Source: Actinokineospora enzanensis DSM 44649
GTDB lineage: Bacteria; Actinomycetota; Actinomycetes; Mycobacteriales; Pseudonocardiaceae
Assembly (NCBI RefSeq): GCF_000374445.1
Contig: NZ_KB894405.1
Location: forward strand, 277,110 to 341,109
Reading direction: 5' to 3'
DNA length: 64,000 nt
A program made the position numbers and the translations under genes. Shown piece after piece: positions 53,343 through 61,163 of this stretch (position 1 is its first letter; the number at the start of each line of letters is the position of its first letter). Under the pieces are notes generated by a model that searched no databases, was not told the DNA's origin, and saw only the letters and a program-made list of their open reading frames with translations.

Positions 53343-53393
53343 GTCGCACCATGTGCGCACCCATGTGAAGTGTGTGTCGCACCATGGTGCGAC
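53343..53393. promoter_or_regulatory. Tandem operator-like palindromes
   Basis: GTCGCACCATGGTGCGAC at 53376-53393 is a perfect 18-bp palindrome. A diverged copy, GTCGCACCATGTGCGCAC, starts at 53343, 33 bp earlier, on the same face of the helix. They lie in the 283-bp gap between the XRE gene and the first of two regulator paralogs and are likely binding sites for one of these proteins. The rest of the gap shows no gene. Confidence 0.6.
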
Positions 53394-53456
53394 GGCGGGT
53401 GTCGCGGGCACCCGTGCCTGGGCATGATGGTGGCGAGGGTAGGACGGAGACTGGTC

Positions 53457-54830
53457 GTGAGCGAACCGAACAAGGCCCTGGCCGACTTGATCGCCGAGGC
53501 GGCCGAGCGTGCGCGCTGTTCCTGGGCCGGTCTCGCGCGTCGGGTCAACGATCTCGGTGCCGACCTGGGGTTGGCGCTCCGCTACGACTACACGGCCGTC
53601 CACCGTTGGGTGAAACGCGGCGAGAAACCGCGCCCGCCCGTGCCCGCCCTCCTGGCTCGTGCTTTGTCCGAGAAGCTGGGGCGGACCGTGCGGCCTGCCG
53701 AGTTCGGAATGTCCGACGAGGAATCGCTTGCCGCGCGCTCGCTCGGCTATCAGGCGAGTCCCGCCGGTACTGTCGAGACGATTGTCGAGCTGGGGCGGGC
53801 CGATATCGGTCGCCGGAGCGTGGTCAAAGCTCCGTTCGTGCTTGCCGCGCTGGCCGCTCCGAGTCGGAACTGGTTGATTTCGACTCTTGCGGAGACGGTG
53901 GATGAGCGTGGGCCGCGTGCTGTGGGTATGAGGCAGGTGGCGGGTATTCGGGAGATGTTCGCCCTGTTTCAGGAGATGGACGTGATGCGTGGTGGCGGGC
54001 ACGCGCGGACGGCGCTGATCGAGTACATGAACAGCTATGTGATGCCGTTGACCCGCGAACGACACCCGGAGCCGGTGCGGCGGGCGGTCTATGAGGCGGC
54101 TGCCGAGCAGGCGTATCTGGTCGGGTGGATGGCCTATGACGACGGGCAGCACGGTCTGGCGCAACGGTATCTGATCCAGGCACTTCGCCTCGCGGACGCC
54201 TCGGGCAATCCCGTGCTCGGTGCGCATGTCCTGGCAGGGTTGTCCGATCTGGCGAACTCGCTCGGCCATCACGACGAGGCACTGCATCTCGCGCGCGCCG
54301 GAAAGTCCGGCATCGCCGGTGTCGACTCGGCGGCGTGCGTCGCCAGACTGCGGGTGCTCGAATCCCGTGCGCACGCCGCATTGAGTAATTCCCGCGCGGC
54401 GGCTTCGGCGGTGGCGAAGGCGGAGGAGATGCTCGGTCGTATCGTTCCGGAGAACGAACCGGAATGGGCGAGGTTCATCGATCTGCCATACATCCTCGGG
54501 GAGGCGGCGCACGCCTTCCGCGACCTGCGTTCGCCCGCCGACGTCGAACGGTTCGCCGGTGAGTCGGTGGCGATGTCCGGATCCCAAGGCCGCGCTCGAC
54601 GCAGCGCCTTCGGCCATGCCGCGCTCGCGCGGAGCGCGCTGGACAGCAACGACGTGGAGACTGCGGCGGCGCATGCCTTGAGCGCCGTCGACCTCGCGAG
54701 CTCGGTGAACTCGTCGCGCACCATCGACGCGGTGCGCGACCTGCGGCAGCGGCTGGCGCCCTTCGCGTCGATCCCGGAGGTCGCGACCTTCAATGACCGG
54801 GCGCGGCACCTCCTGGGTCTCGCGGCCTGA
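53457..54830 (+). CDS. Tetratricopeptide-type transcriptional regulator, paralog 1
   Basis: The 457-residue protein has an N-terminal helix-turn-helix-like region (about 1-85, CSWAGLARRVNDLG then YTAVHRWVKRGEKPRPP), then a long helical part with TPR-like units such as AYLVGWMAYDDGQHGLAQRY and a C-terminus FNDRARHLLGLAA. This is a large family of uncharacterised actinomycete regulators. The GTG at 53457 has GGAG upstream and matches the start of the neighbouring paralog; the frame is open from 53370. It is closely similar along its full length to the next gene. No DNA target is known, but the palindromes just upstream are candidates. Confidence 0.8.
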   Translation: MSEPNKALADLIAEAAERARCSWAGLARRVNDLGADLGLALRYDYTAVHRWVKRGEKPRPPVPALLARALSEKLGRTVRPAEFGMSDEESLAARSLGYQASPAGTVETIVELGRADIGRRSVVKAPFVLAALAAPSRNWLISTLAETVDERGPRAVGMRQVAGIREMFALFQEMDVMRGGGHARTALIEYMNSYVMPLTRERHPEPVRRAVYEAAAEQAYLVGWMAYDDGQHGLAQRYLIQALRLADASGNPVLGAHVLAGLSDLANSLGHHDEALHLARAGKSGIAGVDSAACVARLRVLESRAHAALSNSRAAASAVAKAEEMLGRIVPENEPEWARFIDLPYILGEAAHAFRDLRSPADVERFAGESVAMSGSQGRARRSAFGHAALARSALDSNDVETAAAHALSAVDLASSVNSSRTIDAVRDLRQRLAPFASIPEVATFNDRARHLLGLAA

Positions 54831-54876
54831 GGCAGCTGGTCCGGACATGGCGGTGGCGGGTGAACGGAGGATGATC

Positions 54877-56250
54877 GTGGGCGAGCCGAACGAGGCTCTC
54901 GGAGCGTTGATCATCGAGGCCAATGGGCGTACTCGATGTTCGTGGGCGGGCATCGCGCGTCGGATCAACGATCTCGGTGCCGATCTGGGGCTGGCGCTTC
55001 GGTATGACTACACAGCCGTCCACCGGTGGGTGCGACGTGGTGAGAAGCCGCGCCCGCCGGTGCCGGAGCTGCTGGCCCAAGCGCTGTCGGAGAAGTTGGG
55101 CCGCCCGGTGCGGCCGGGTGAGTTCGGCATGTCCGACGAGCACTCACTTGCTGCCCGTTCCCTTGCCTACCAGTCGAGTCCCGCCGGTACCGTCGAGACG
55201 ATCGCCGAGTTGGGCCAGGCCGATGTCGGTCGACGAAGCGTGGTCAGGGCACCGTTCGTGTTGGCGGCGTTGGCCGCGCCGAGTCGGAACTGGCTGATTT
55301 CGACTCTTGAGGAGACGGCGGACGAACGTGGGCCGCGTGCTGTCGGGATGAGGCAGGTGGCGGGTATTCGAGAGATGTTCGCCCTGTTCCAGGAGATGGA
55401 CGTCATGCGTGGCGGCGGGCACGCGCGGACGGCACTGATCGAGTACATGAACAGCTATGTCATGCCGTTGACCAGGAAACAGCACCCGGAACCCGTCCAG
55501 CGCGCGATCCACGAGTCCGCCGCTGAGCAGGCATACCTGGTCGGCTGGATGGCGTATGACGACGGGCAGCACGGCTTGGCCCAGCGGTATCTGATCCAGG
55601 CCCTCCGGCTTGCCGAGGCGTCGGGCAACTCGGTGCTCGGTGCGCACGTCCTGGCGGGAATGTCCGATCAGGCGAACCTGCTCGGCCACCACGACGAGGC
55701 ACTGAACCTCGCGCGTGCGGGCCGATCGGGCATCACCATTGCCGACTCGCCTGCCTGCTTTGCCGACCTGTGCGTTCTCGAATCACGCGCGCACGCTTCG
55801 CTGGGCGATTCTCGGGCGGCATTGTCGTCGGCGGTGAAGGCGGAAGAGGTCTTCGGGCAGGTCGAGTCCGATAACGAACCCGAATGGGCAAGATTCATCG
55901 ACCTCCCCTATGTCTTCGGAGAATTGGCGCACACTTTTCGCGACCTGCGCATGCCTGCCGAAAGCGAACGTTTCGCCGCCGAGTCGGCATCCGCCGCCGA
56001 CTCGCAGGGCCGGGCCCGACGCGGCGCGCTCAGCCATGCGGCCCTCGCGGTCGGCGCGCTTGAACGGAACGACGTGGAGACGGCGGCGGCGCGTGCCTTG
56101 ACCGTCGTCGACCTCGCGGGCTCGGTGAACTCCTGGCGCGCCATCGAGACGGTCCGCGACCTCCAACACCGGCTGGCGCCCTTCGCGACGACACCCGAGG
56201 TCGCGACGTTCAACGACCGGGCGCGGCAGGTACTGGGGCTCGCGGCATAG
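54877..56250 (+). CDS. Tetratricopeptide-type transcriptional regulator, paralog 2
   Basis: It also has 457 residues and is nearly identical to the preceding gene over long stretches (for example MRQVAGIREMFALFQEMDVM and HARTALIEYMNSYVMPLTR), with more differences towards the C-terminal third. The GTG at 54877 has GGAGG six nt upstream and aligns with the GTG of paralog 1, whereas the ATG at 54871 abuts the GGAGG. It starts 46 bp after paralog 1 and should be co-transcribed. Even the leader sequences of the two genes are alike, so this is a tandem duplication. Confidence 0.8.
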   Translation: MGEPNEALGALIIEANGRTRCSWAGIARRINDLGADLGLALRYDYTAVHRWVRRGEKPRPPVPELLAQALSEKLGRPVRPGEFGMSDEHSLAARSLAYQSSPAGTVETIAELGQADVGRRSVVRAPFVLAALAAPSRNWLISTLEETADERGPRAVGMRQVAGIREMFALFQEMDVMRGGGHARTALIEYMNSYVMPLTRKQHPEPVQRAIHESAAEQAYLVGWMAYDDGQHGLAQRYLIQALRLAEASGNSVLGAHVLAGMSDQANLLGHHDEALNLARAGRSGITIADSPACFADLCVLESRAHASLGDSRAALSSAVKAEEVFGQVESDNEPEWARFIDLPYVFGELAHTFRDLRMPAESERFAAESASAADSQGRARRGALSHAALAVGALERNDVETAAARALTVVDLAGSVNSWRAIETVRDLQHRLAPFATTPEVATFNDRARQVLGLAA

Positions 56251-56344
56251 AAGGCTCATCGTCGGTTGGGCAGGGGCTATTCGTGGAAGTGTCGTCGCGT
56301 CGCGGAATCCCGATCAGAACGCGAGCAGCGCAATGTGGACTGAG

Positions 56345-56507
56345 TGCCATTCCCCGGCCCCCGCGCGCACACTACGCGGGGGCCGGGTCATGGCCAGAGT
56401 GGTCATTGGCCCGGACGAGAGCGAGGAGTGGGTCCGGGCTCGCCGTGCTCCTTGAGCTGCAGGAGCCCGAGTTCGTCCAAGTGCTCATTGCTTTCATCCA
56501 TCGCGGC
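56345..56507 (-). pseudogene. Deleted duplicate fragment of the gene at 57418-57987
   Basis: Bases 56345-56415 match 57359-57430 (hairpin and stop region), and 56438-56507 match 57771-57840 with 67 of 70 identities. The 340 bp that separate these blocks in the intact gene are missing here. The second block reads AAMDESNEHLDELGLLQLKE on the minus strand, as in the intact gene. It joins directly to the right copy of the PKS3-end repeat at 56508. A perfect 13-bp stem at 56353-56387 is the copied terminator. Confidence 0.8.
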
Positions 56508-56618
56508 ATCGACGAATGGCTCAACAGCCAGAACTAAGCCCCAACCCGGCCCCCGCGTTGCCTATGCGGGAGCCGGGCCTTGTGGTCACCCTGCTCGAAC
56601 AAGAGCGAGATCGGTGCT
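56508..56618. repeat. Right copy of the ~111-bp direct repeat (PKS3 end plus XRE end)
   Basis: It begins ATCGACGAATGGCTCAAC like the last codons of PKS3 and carries the same hairpin. It ends with a minus-strand relic reading STDLALVRAG-stop at 56586-56618, the same tail as the XRE gene. No intact gene uses it. Bases 56251-56625 as a whole contain only such duplicated pieces. Confidence 0.85.
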
Positions 56619-56625
56619 CTGTAGA

Positions 56626-57273
56626 TCACGCGCACAACAGGTCGGGCAGTTCGTGAAGGGATTCGATGACCCAGTCCGCGTCGCGGCGCACGACGGGATC
56701 GTCTGCCCATAGGTGCCCCCACGGCCCCCGGCGGATCAATGCCGTCTTGAAACCCGCCGCCTTGGCGGGCACGACGTCGTTGTCCCGGTGATCCCCCACA
56801 TACACCGTCTTGGCGGGACCGTCGGGCACCATGTCCGCCACCCGCGCGAAGAAGTCGCCGGACGGTTTGGCGACTCCCCACTCACCGGAGGTGGCGAGGT
56901 CGTCCGCGGGTAGGCCGAGTTCCCGCAGGAGCGTCGCGGCGCGGGCGGTCTGGTTCCCGGCGATCCCGATCCACACGCCGCGCTCACGCAACGCGGTCAG
57001 GGCGGGGCGGACATCGGGATAGAGGTCCGCCTCCTCGATTCGCTCGCCCAGCCCGGCGTCCTCGCGGAGCAGGCGTTCGGTAGCCACATCGAAGCCGGGC
57101 CTGAAATACTGGAACGTTTCCGCGTTGTCCCGCCCGGCAGCGGTGACGGCTCCGAGGACCGCCGAGAACGTGTGTCGTGGGACCCCGATCCAGTCGGCCC
57201 ACGCACCCCATTCGCGGGAATCGTCCAGCAACGTCTCACCTACGTCGAACACCACTGCGGTCACCACACCCAT
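56626..57273 (-). CDS. HAD-superfamily hydrolase
   Basis: The protein of about 215 residues has motif I FDVGETLLDD near the start (a Gly precedes the second position, as in some HAD phosphatases), motif II IAGNQ, a KPSGDFF motif III Lys and motif IV VYVGDHRDNDV. It is likely a small-molecule phosphatase acting on sugar phosphates or phosphoglycolate-like substrates; no specific substrate can be named. The ATG at 57273 is very close to its GGAG, so the GTG codons at 57267 or 57264 may be the true start. There is no evident link to the macrolactam pathway. Confidence 0.82.
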   Translation of the reverse strand: MGVVTAVVFDVGETLLDDSREWGAWADWIGVPRHTFSAVLGAVTAAGRDNAETFQYFRPGFDVATERLLREDAGLGERIEEADLYPDVRPALTALRERGVWIGIAGNQTARAATLLRELGLPADDLATSGEWGVAKPSGDFFARVADMVPDGPAKTVYVGDHRDNDVVPAKAAGFKTALIRRGPWGHLWADDPVVRRDADWVIESLHELPDLLCA

Positions 57274-57367
57274 ACTCCTACGCCACACGCCGACCGGACG
57301 CGATGCGGCCTGCCATGACCGGGCCCATCGACGAGTGGCCATGGCGATCCGAGCTCGGTGCCCACTC

Positions 57368-57402
57368 CCCGGCCCCCGCGCGCACACGACGCGGGGGCCG
57401 GG
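57368..57402. terminator. Hairpin downstream of the DUF6461-like gene
   Basis: CCCGGCCCCCGCG (57368-57380) and CGCGGGGGCCGGG (57390-57402) form a perfect 13-bp stem with a 9-nt loop, 16 bp past the stop. Confidence 0.75.
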
Positions 57403-57417
57403 TCATCTCCTGAGTGG

Positions 57418-57987
57418 TCAGTCGCCCGAATAGGGGAGGCGATAGGTCATTAGTGGCTCGTTCAGCCAGGCGTCCTCGAAGCCCACGCCGGTCACGCGTT
57501 CGATGGCGAGGAGGCTGGCGGATCTCAGGTGTTCGAGCAGGAAGTCGTCCGGTTCCACCCATCCGGGGATCATGTCGTTCGCCCCCGCAGGCCGACCAAT
57601 GAACGTCGGGTCGAAACGCGCGGTGAGCTGTCCGTCCTGAGCCTGGACGATCTGGTGGTCACCGTTGGCACTCCAGTAGACGGACAGGAAGAACCCCTGC
57701 GGGCCGGACAGCTTTCGGGCAACCTCCGGGCCGTTTCCGATCCACCCATTCGGCTCGACGACCAGTAGATGCTCGCCATGCTCCTTGAGCTGCAAGAGCC
57801 CGAGTTCGTCCAAGTGCTCATTGCGTTCATCCATCGCGGCCTGGAACGTCAACCACTCCGCCTGGCACCCCTCGGCGGCCCCATAGGCAGCCAGCACATC
57901 GCGAGCCGTCCGGCCTGCGACGACGGCCAGTGTCCAGGCCAGGTCGAAAGCCGTGTCTGCCCAGGCGTAGCGATTCACAGCGCACAT
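57418..57987 (-). CDS. DUF6461-like protein of unknown function
   Basis: The 189-residue protein begins MCAVNRYAWADTAFDLAWTL and continues with VVAGRTARDVLAAYGA, a pattern I associate with DUF6461 proteins of actinomycetes (tentative). No membrane segment or catalytic motif is visible. Its start overlaps the end of the NucA/NucB-like gene by 13 nt, so the two are expressed together and could form a toxin/immunity-like or secreted protein/partner pair (inference). A deleted second copy of parts of this gene lies at 56345-56507. Confidence 0.7.
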   Translation of the reverse strand: MCAVNRYAWADTAFDLAWTLAVVAGRTARDVLAAYGAAEGCQAEWLTFQAAMDERNEHLDELGLLQLKEHGEHLLVVEPNGWIGNGPEVARKLSGPQGFFLSVYWSANGDHQIVQAQDGQLTARFDPTFIGRPAGANDMIPGWVEPDDFLLEHLRSASLLAIERVTGVGFEDAWLNEPLMTYRLPYSGD

Positions 57988-58604
57988 TGTTCCACCCGCT
58001 CTGCGGCGACGTCCGAACCCCCGAACGGTCCGGTGGCGACCTTGTCCGGGTTCGAGATGACTACCAGGAAACTGTCCCCTTGGCCGATCTTCGCCTTGGC
58101 GTAGCCTGCTGTGATCGCCCCGCCCTGGCACCGTTGCTCGCGCAGGGGAACCTCCTCGGTGCGGGCGCCGGACCCGCCTTCGTCCGTGGTAGCGAAGGCG
58201 TACTCGTCGCAACTTCCGCCATGTTTGGGGACGAAGGAGCCGCACGCCGCGGCACGGTTCGTAGGCTGCTTGGCGGAGTTGCGCGTCAGGATCGAGGTGA
58301 TGCCGTCGCCCCAGGCGAGCTGGATGTTGCGGGCGATGAAGGGCATCCTGGCCGCGTCGATGACCACCACCTTCACGTCGCCGCACTGCCGGGTGTCGAG
58401 AGCGACTTGCGCACTGCACTGCTTGGCCTTGGTCACGCCGTCACGACCGACAAGGAGGCGGTGGCCGTCGTATTCAAGGAGTACCGGGTCGGAACCATCG
58501 AACGCATCGGTTACCGCGCTCACGACTGTGTCCACGCCAAAGTAGGCCACCAGGCCGGCCGTGGCCAGCACAGGAAGAAACAGGCCGGTCTTCGCGCGAG
58601 CCAC
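57975..58604 (-). CDS. Membrane-anchored NucA/NucB-like domain protein
   Basis: The 209-residue protein has a hydrophobic N-terminal segment (about 8-30, LFLPVLATAGLVAYFGVD) and a C-terminal region with GGSCDEYAFATTDEGG. This is very like the SCDEYPFA(S/T)xxEGG motif of NucA/NucB sporulation-type DNases. The Cys pair, Asp-Glu and the flanking pattern are kept, so a surface-exposed nuclease or nuclease-derived fold is plausible; activity is unproven. The GTG at 58604 has AAGGG upstream. It overlaps the following DUF6461-like gene. Confidence 0.72.
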   Translation of the reverse strand: MARAKTGLFLPVLATAGLVAYFGVDTVVSAVTDAFDGSDPVLLEYDGHRLLVGRDGVTKAKQCSAQVALDTRQCGDVKVVVIDAARMPFIARNIQLAWGDGITSILTRNSAKQPTNRAAACGSFVPKHGGSCDEYAFATTDEGGSGARTEEVPLREQRCQGGAITAGYAKAKIGQGDSFLVVISNPDKVATGPFGGSDVAAERVEQCAL

Positions 58605-58652
58605 GAGTTTCCCTTCGCCCTACGAGCGATCGCCATAGTGGGTCGGTGATTG

Positions 58653-59507
58653 TCATTGGACCTTGCGGAGAGCGACCGAGCCGTCCACGGAACCGTTGTC
58701 GATGAAGAGGTCGAGCAGCTTCCCATCGGGCGCGAGTTTCGCCTCGAATGTGCCGCAAAACCCACTCGTGGTGCGGAAGGTGAAGTGGTCTCCGTCTGCT
58801 GACGCCGTTCCCGTGCAGTCGAGGCTGAAGTCGCCGAAGCCCGGGGGTGGGGCGGAGGGGCCGGTGCCTGCGTTCGGGATGTTCATTTTCGCTTGCATCG
58901 AGAAAGTGAACGCGCCATCGGCGGCGATGGTCAGGTTCATCGGGCCGATCGAGAAGCCGGAGATCATCTGGGCGCCGGGTTGTTGGGTCCAGGTGCCGAC
59001 GGCGGAGGAGAGGTCGGCGGTGTTCATGGTGCCCGCGACGAATGCGGTGGTGCCGCCCGCGAGGACGAGGGGGATGGCGATGAGGGCGATCAGGCCGCCG
59101 GTGTTGAACTCGAAGTGGCCGATGTGGAACTTGCGTTGCCGGATCCGGATCGTGCCGTGGTCGGCGTGCAGGTGGTGGATGTCGCCGGACGAGTTGTGCG
59201 TCGGCCGGGGGAGGATTCCCGCCTGGGCGGCGAACCGACCCAGTGTGTCGCCGAAGTGGGGGTCGCTGTCGGCCTCGTCGGTGAGCATTTCGGCGAGTCG
59301 GGTCCGGTTCGCGCGGTCGGTCGGGTCCTGGGCGAGTCGGGCCAGGAGTCGCCTGCCGGTGGCGGTGGGGGACAGGCGTTGGGTGATCAGTTGGTGGACG
59401 GTGTCCGCGACGATGTCGGTGGTGTGGTCGATGGTGTTGGTGGCTCGGCGGGTCAGCATCTCGGCCACCTGGTCGACGGATGCGGTGGCCACGTCCTCGA
59501 ACCTCAC
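58653..59507 (-). CDS. Single-pass membrane protein of unknown function
   Basis: This protein of about 284 residues has a helical cytoplasmic-type N-terminus (VDQVAEMLTRRATNTIDHTT...), one clear transmembrane segment near 143-168 (GLIALIAIPLVLAGGTTAFVAG) and an extracellular beta-rich C-terminus (MNLTIAADGAFTFSMQAKM, CTGTASADGDHFTF) with two Cys that may pair. The GTG at 59507 has GGGAGG upstream; the frame is open to 59588. No family was recognised. It lies 48 bp upstream of the NucA/NucB-like gene on the same strand, probably in one transcript. Confidence 0.7.
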   Translation of the reverse strand: MRFEDVATASVDQVAEMLTRRATNTIDHTTDIVADTVHQLITQRLSPTATGRRLLARLAQDPTDRANRTRLAEMLTDEADSDPHFGDTLGRFAAQAGILPRPTHNSSGDIHHLHADHGTIRIRQRKFHIGHFEFNTGGLIALIAIPLVLAGGTTAFVAGTMNTADLSSAVGTWTQQPGAQMISGFSIGPMNLTIAADGAFTFSMQAKMNIPNAGTGPSAPPPGFGDFSLDCTGTASADGDHFTFRTTSGFCGTFEAKLAPDGKLLDLFIDNGSVDGSVALRKVQ

Positions 59508-59625
59508 GGCGCCTCCCGTGGTTTCGGTTGACCGAGAGGCATTCGATGGCGTCGACAGGCGCGTTACCCCGGGTGAGTGAGGCGTCACTCGTTCAGGCCA
59601 GTGATACCACCCGCGTGAGCGATCT

Positions 59626-60345
59626 TCAGGGCAGGCGGGTGGCGATGCCGTCCAGCACGCGTTCCAGGCCGTAGTCCTCGTCCGCCGCCGGGAAACCGGT
59701 CGCGGCGGTGAGGCTGGCCACGAGCGCGTATCCGCGTTCCACCAGCAGTGGGCGCAGGAACGCGCGGATGTCCGCCGCCCGGTCCGGCGAGTCCACCGAG
59801 TCCGGGTCCGCGAACGACCGCTGCCGTTCGGCCGTCGCCCTTGTGACGTCGGAGATCAGCGACGCGCAGCGCAAGGCGTCGGGGCCGCTCAGGTCGGGTA
59901 GCACGGACAGCAACAACTCCGTCCAGCCCAGCCGATTGGGTGTCACCGGATCGCCGCGGAACGGGATGTCCAGCAGCCACGGGCGACCCCGGTAGCGGCC
60001 GAGTGCCGCCCGCGACCAGGCGCGCACGGCCGGGCGCCAGGAGGACCCCTCCAGCGCGGCGGGCGGGGGGCCGAAACCGGCGTCGGCCAGGAGGACCAGT
60101 AGTTCCTCTTTGGACCCGATGTACCGGTACAGCGCGTTCGTGGTCAGGCCGAGCGCGGCGGCGATGTTGGGCAGGGACGCGGCGGCCAGGCCGTCGGTGT
60201 CGGCGATGGTGACGGCGGCGGCGACGATGCCGGGGACGGTGTGCGCGGGTTTCGGGCCGCGCCGGGGCCTCGGGGTGTCGATCCAGGCTGGGGCCAGGCC
60301 GGGGGGCAGTTCGGGGAAGTCCCGGGGGTCTGGTTCGGTCGGCAT
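59626..60345 (-). CDS. TetR-family transcriptional repressor
   Basis: The 239-residue protein has a TetR helix-turn-helix at about 45-90 (IVAAAVTIADTDGLAAASLP then GLTTNALYRYIGSKEELLVLL) and a C-terminal TetR_C-like ligand domain. The ATG at 60345 has GGAG upstream. The 40 or so residues before the HTH are longer than usual (PRPRRGPKPAH). It is divergent from the small membrane protein and ABC transporter genes. Two palindromic sites of one kind, at 60375 and 60872, fit autoregulation and repression of the exporter, with relief by a ligand, possibly the exported compound. Confidence 0.9.
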   Translation of the reverse strand: MPTEPDPRDFPELPPGLAPAWIDTPRPRRGPKPAHTVPGIVAAAVTIADTDGLAAASLPNIAAALGLTTNALYRYIGSKEELLVLLADAGFGPPPAALEGSSWRPAVRAWSRAALGRYRGRPWLLDIPFRGDPVTPNRLGWTELLLSVLPDLSGPDALRCASLISDVTRATAERQRSFADPDSVDSPDRAADIRAFLRPLLVERGYALVASLTAATGFPAADEDYGLERVLDGIATRLP

Positions 60346-60374
60346 CTTTCGCTCCGAGGTCGCGGGCAGTAAAC

Positions 60375-60391
60375 TGTGTAAGTCTTGCACT
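60375..60391. promoter_or_regulatory. TetR operator 1 over a -10 box
   Basis: TGTGTAAG-T-CTTGCACT is an imperfect 17-bp palindrome overlapping TAAACT, a -10-like hexamer at 60370-60375. It lies between the divergent TetR and 2-TM protein genes. Confidence 0.65.
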
Positions 60392-60415
60392 GATCGACGT
60401 TGGGGGCGAGTGGGT

Positions 60416-60826
60416 GTGGGTAAGACCAACCGATTCGGCCTGGGGCGGGTGACGGAGCTCGACCGGGAGCTGGCCGCGGGCGAGATCGCGCACGCGCGCT
60501 CGCACGGCGAGTACGACCGCACCGAGGCCGCGCGCAGGCTGGCGCGGGTGCGGGTGGCGGGGTCGCACGCGGAGCTGCGGGTGGCCGTGGTGGGGCGGGT
60601 GGACCTGATCCCACCCGTTCTGGAGGCTGCGCCCGCCTACGTCGGCGGGCTTTGCTTGGTCGCGGGGCTGGTGAACTTCCTGATCTGGCTGTCCATCGGC
60701 CTGATCGGCGGCCAGTGGGACCCCGAGTGGCTGGTGTGGGTGCTGATGAGCTGCGCCCTGCTCGGCGCGGGTGTCTGGGGCGCCCGGCACCGGGACCGCC
60801 GGATGCGGAGCAGGGGTACCCCCTGA
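60416..60826 (+). CDS. Small membrane protein with two transmembrane segments
   Basis: The protein of about 136 residues has a soluble helical N-terminus (TELDRELAAGEIAHARSHGE then TEAARRLARVRVAGSHAELR), a DUF1707-like region by appearance, followed by two membrane helices (GLCLVAGLVNFLIWLSIGLI and VWVLMSCALLGAGVWGA) and a basic tail. The start is uncertain between GTG codons at 60410 and 60416. It is under the TetR operator and ahead of the ABC transporter genes. Function unknown. Confidence 0.7.
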   Translation: MGKTNRFGLGRVTELDRELAAGEIAHARSHGEYDRTEAARRLARVRVAGSHAELRVAVVGRVDLIPPVLEAAPAYVGGLCLVAGLVNFLIWLSIGLIGGQWDPEWLVWVLMSCALLGAGVWGARHRDRRMRSRGTP

Positions 60827-60871
60827 ACCCGTACGGGGGTGGTTTACCGGGCGGGTCCGGATCGGGTAAAC

Positions 60872-60888
60872 TGTGCAAGACTTGCACA
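60872..60888. promoter_or_regulatory. TetR operator 2 over a -10 box
   Basis: TGTGCAAG-A-CTTGCACA is a perfect 17-bp palindrome, also directly after GTAAAC as at operator 1. It stands before the 76-residue membrane protein and the ABC transporter genes, so these have their own TetR-controlled promoter. Confidence 0.75.
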
Positions 60889-60932
60889 ATTAATCCGTCC
60901 CGCTCCACCCGAGCCGAGTATGGGGGGCCTCC

Positions 60933-61163
60933 ATGCAGGAGAGCGCCGAACAGAGCCGCTCGTCCAGCGGCCTCGCCCGTCGCGTGGTGACGATCGTGTG
61001 GGCGATCGTCAGCGGCGTCCAATTCGTGATCTGGCTGCTCATGAGCCTGATCAGCATGTCCGTGAAGTCGCCGTTCTGGCTGTGGACGGTCGGCATCGGC
61101 GGTGTCGTGCTGCTGGCCTGGTGGTACTTCGGGTCATCGCGGCGCGGGGAAGGGACCAGGTGA
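60933..61163 (+). CDS. 76-residue two-helix membrane protein
   Basis: It has a short polar N-terminus, then two hydrophobic segments (VVTIVWAIVSGVQFVIWLLM and FWLWTVGIGGVVLLAWWYFG) and a basic end. It resembles the second half of the protein at 60416-60826, also with an FxIWLxxxLI stretch, which suggests duplication and shortening. The stop TGA overlaps the GTG of the ABC ATPase, so it is coupled to the transporter. Confidence 0.7.
   Translation: MQESAEQSRSSSGLARRVVTIVWAIVSGVQFVIWLLMSLISMSVKSPFWLWTVGIGGVVLLAWWYFGSSRRGEGTR

Noticed and set aside
56283-56537. 84-codon plus-strand ORF ending IDEWLNSQN
   Set aside because: It is stitched from a copied antisense gene fragment and a copied PKS3 end, so it is not a gene in its own right.
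59575-59590. GAGTGA-ggcg-TCACTC hairpin as a TetR site
   Set aside because: It does not share the TGTGCAAG half-site of the two operators at 60375 and 60872. It is probably a small promoter or terminator structure.
60839-61159. Upstream extension of the ABC ATPase frame
   Set aside because: It overlaps the small membrane protein gene and has no ABC homology. A GTG with AAGGGA stands at 61160.
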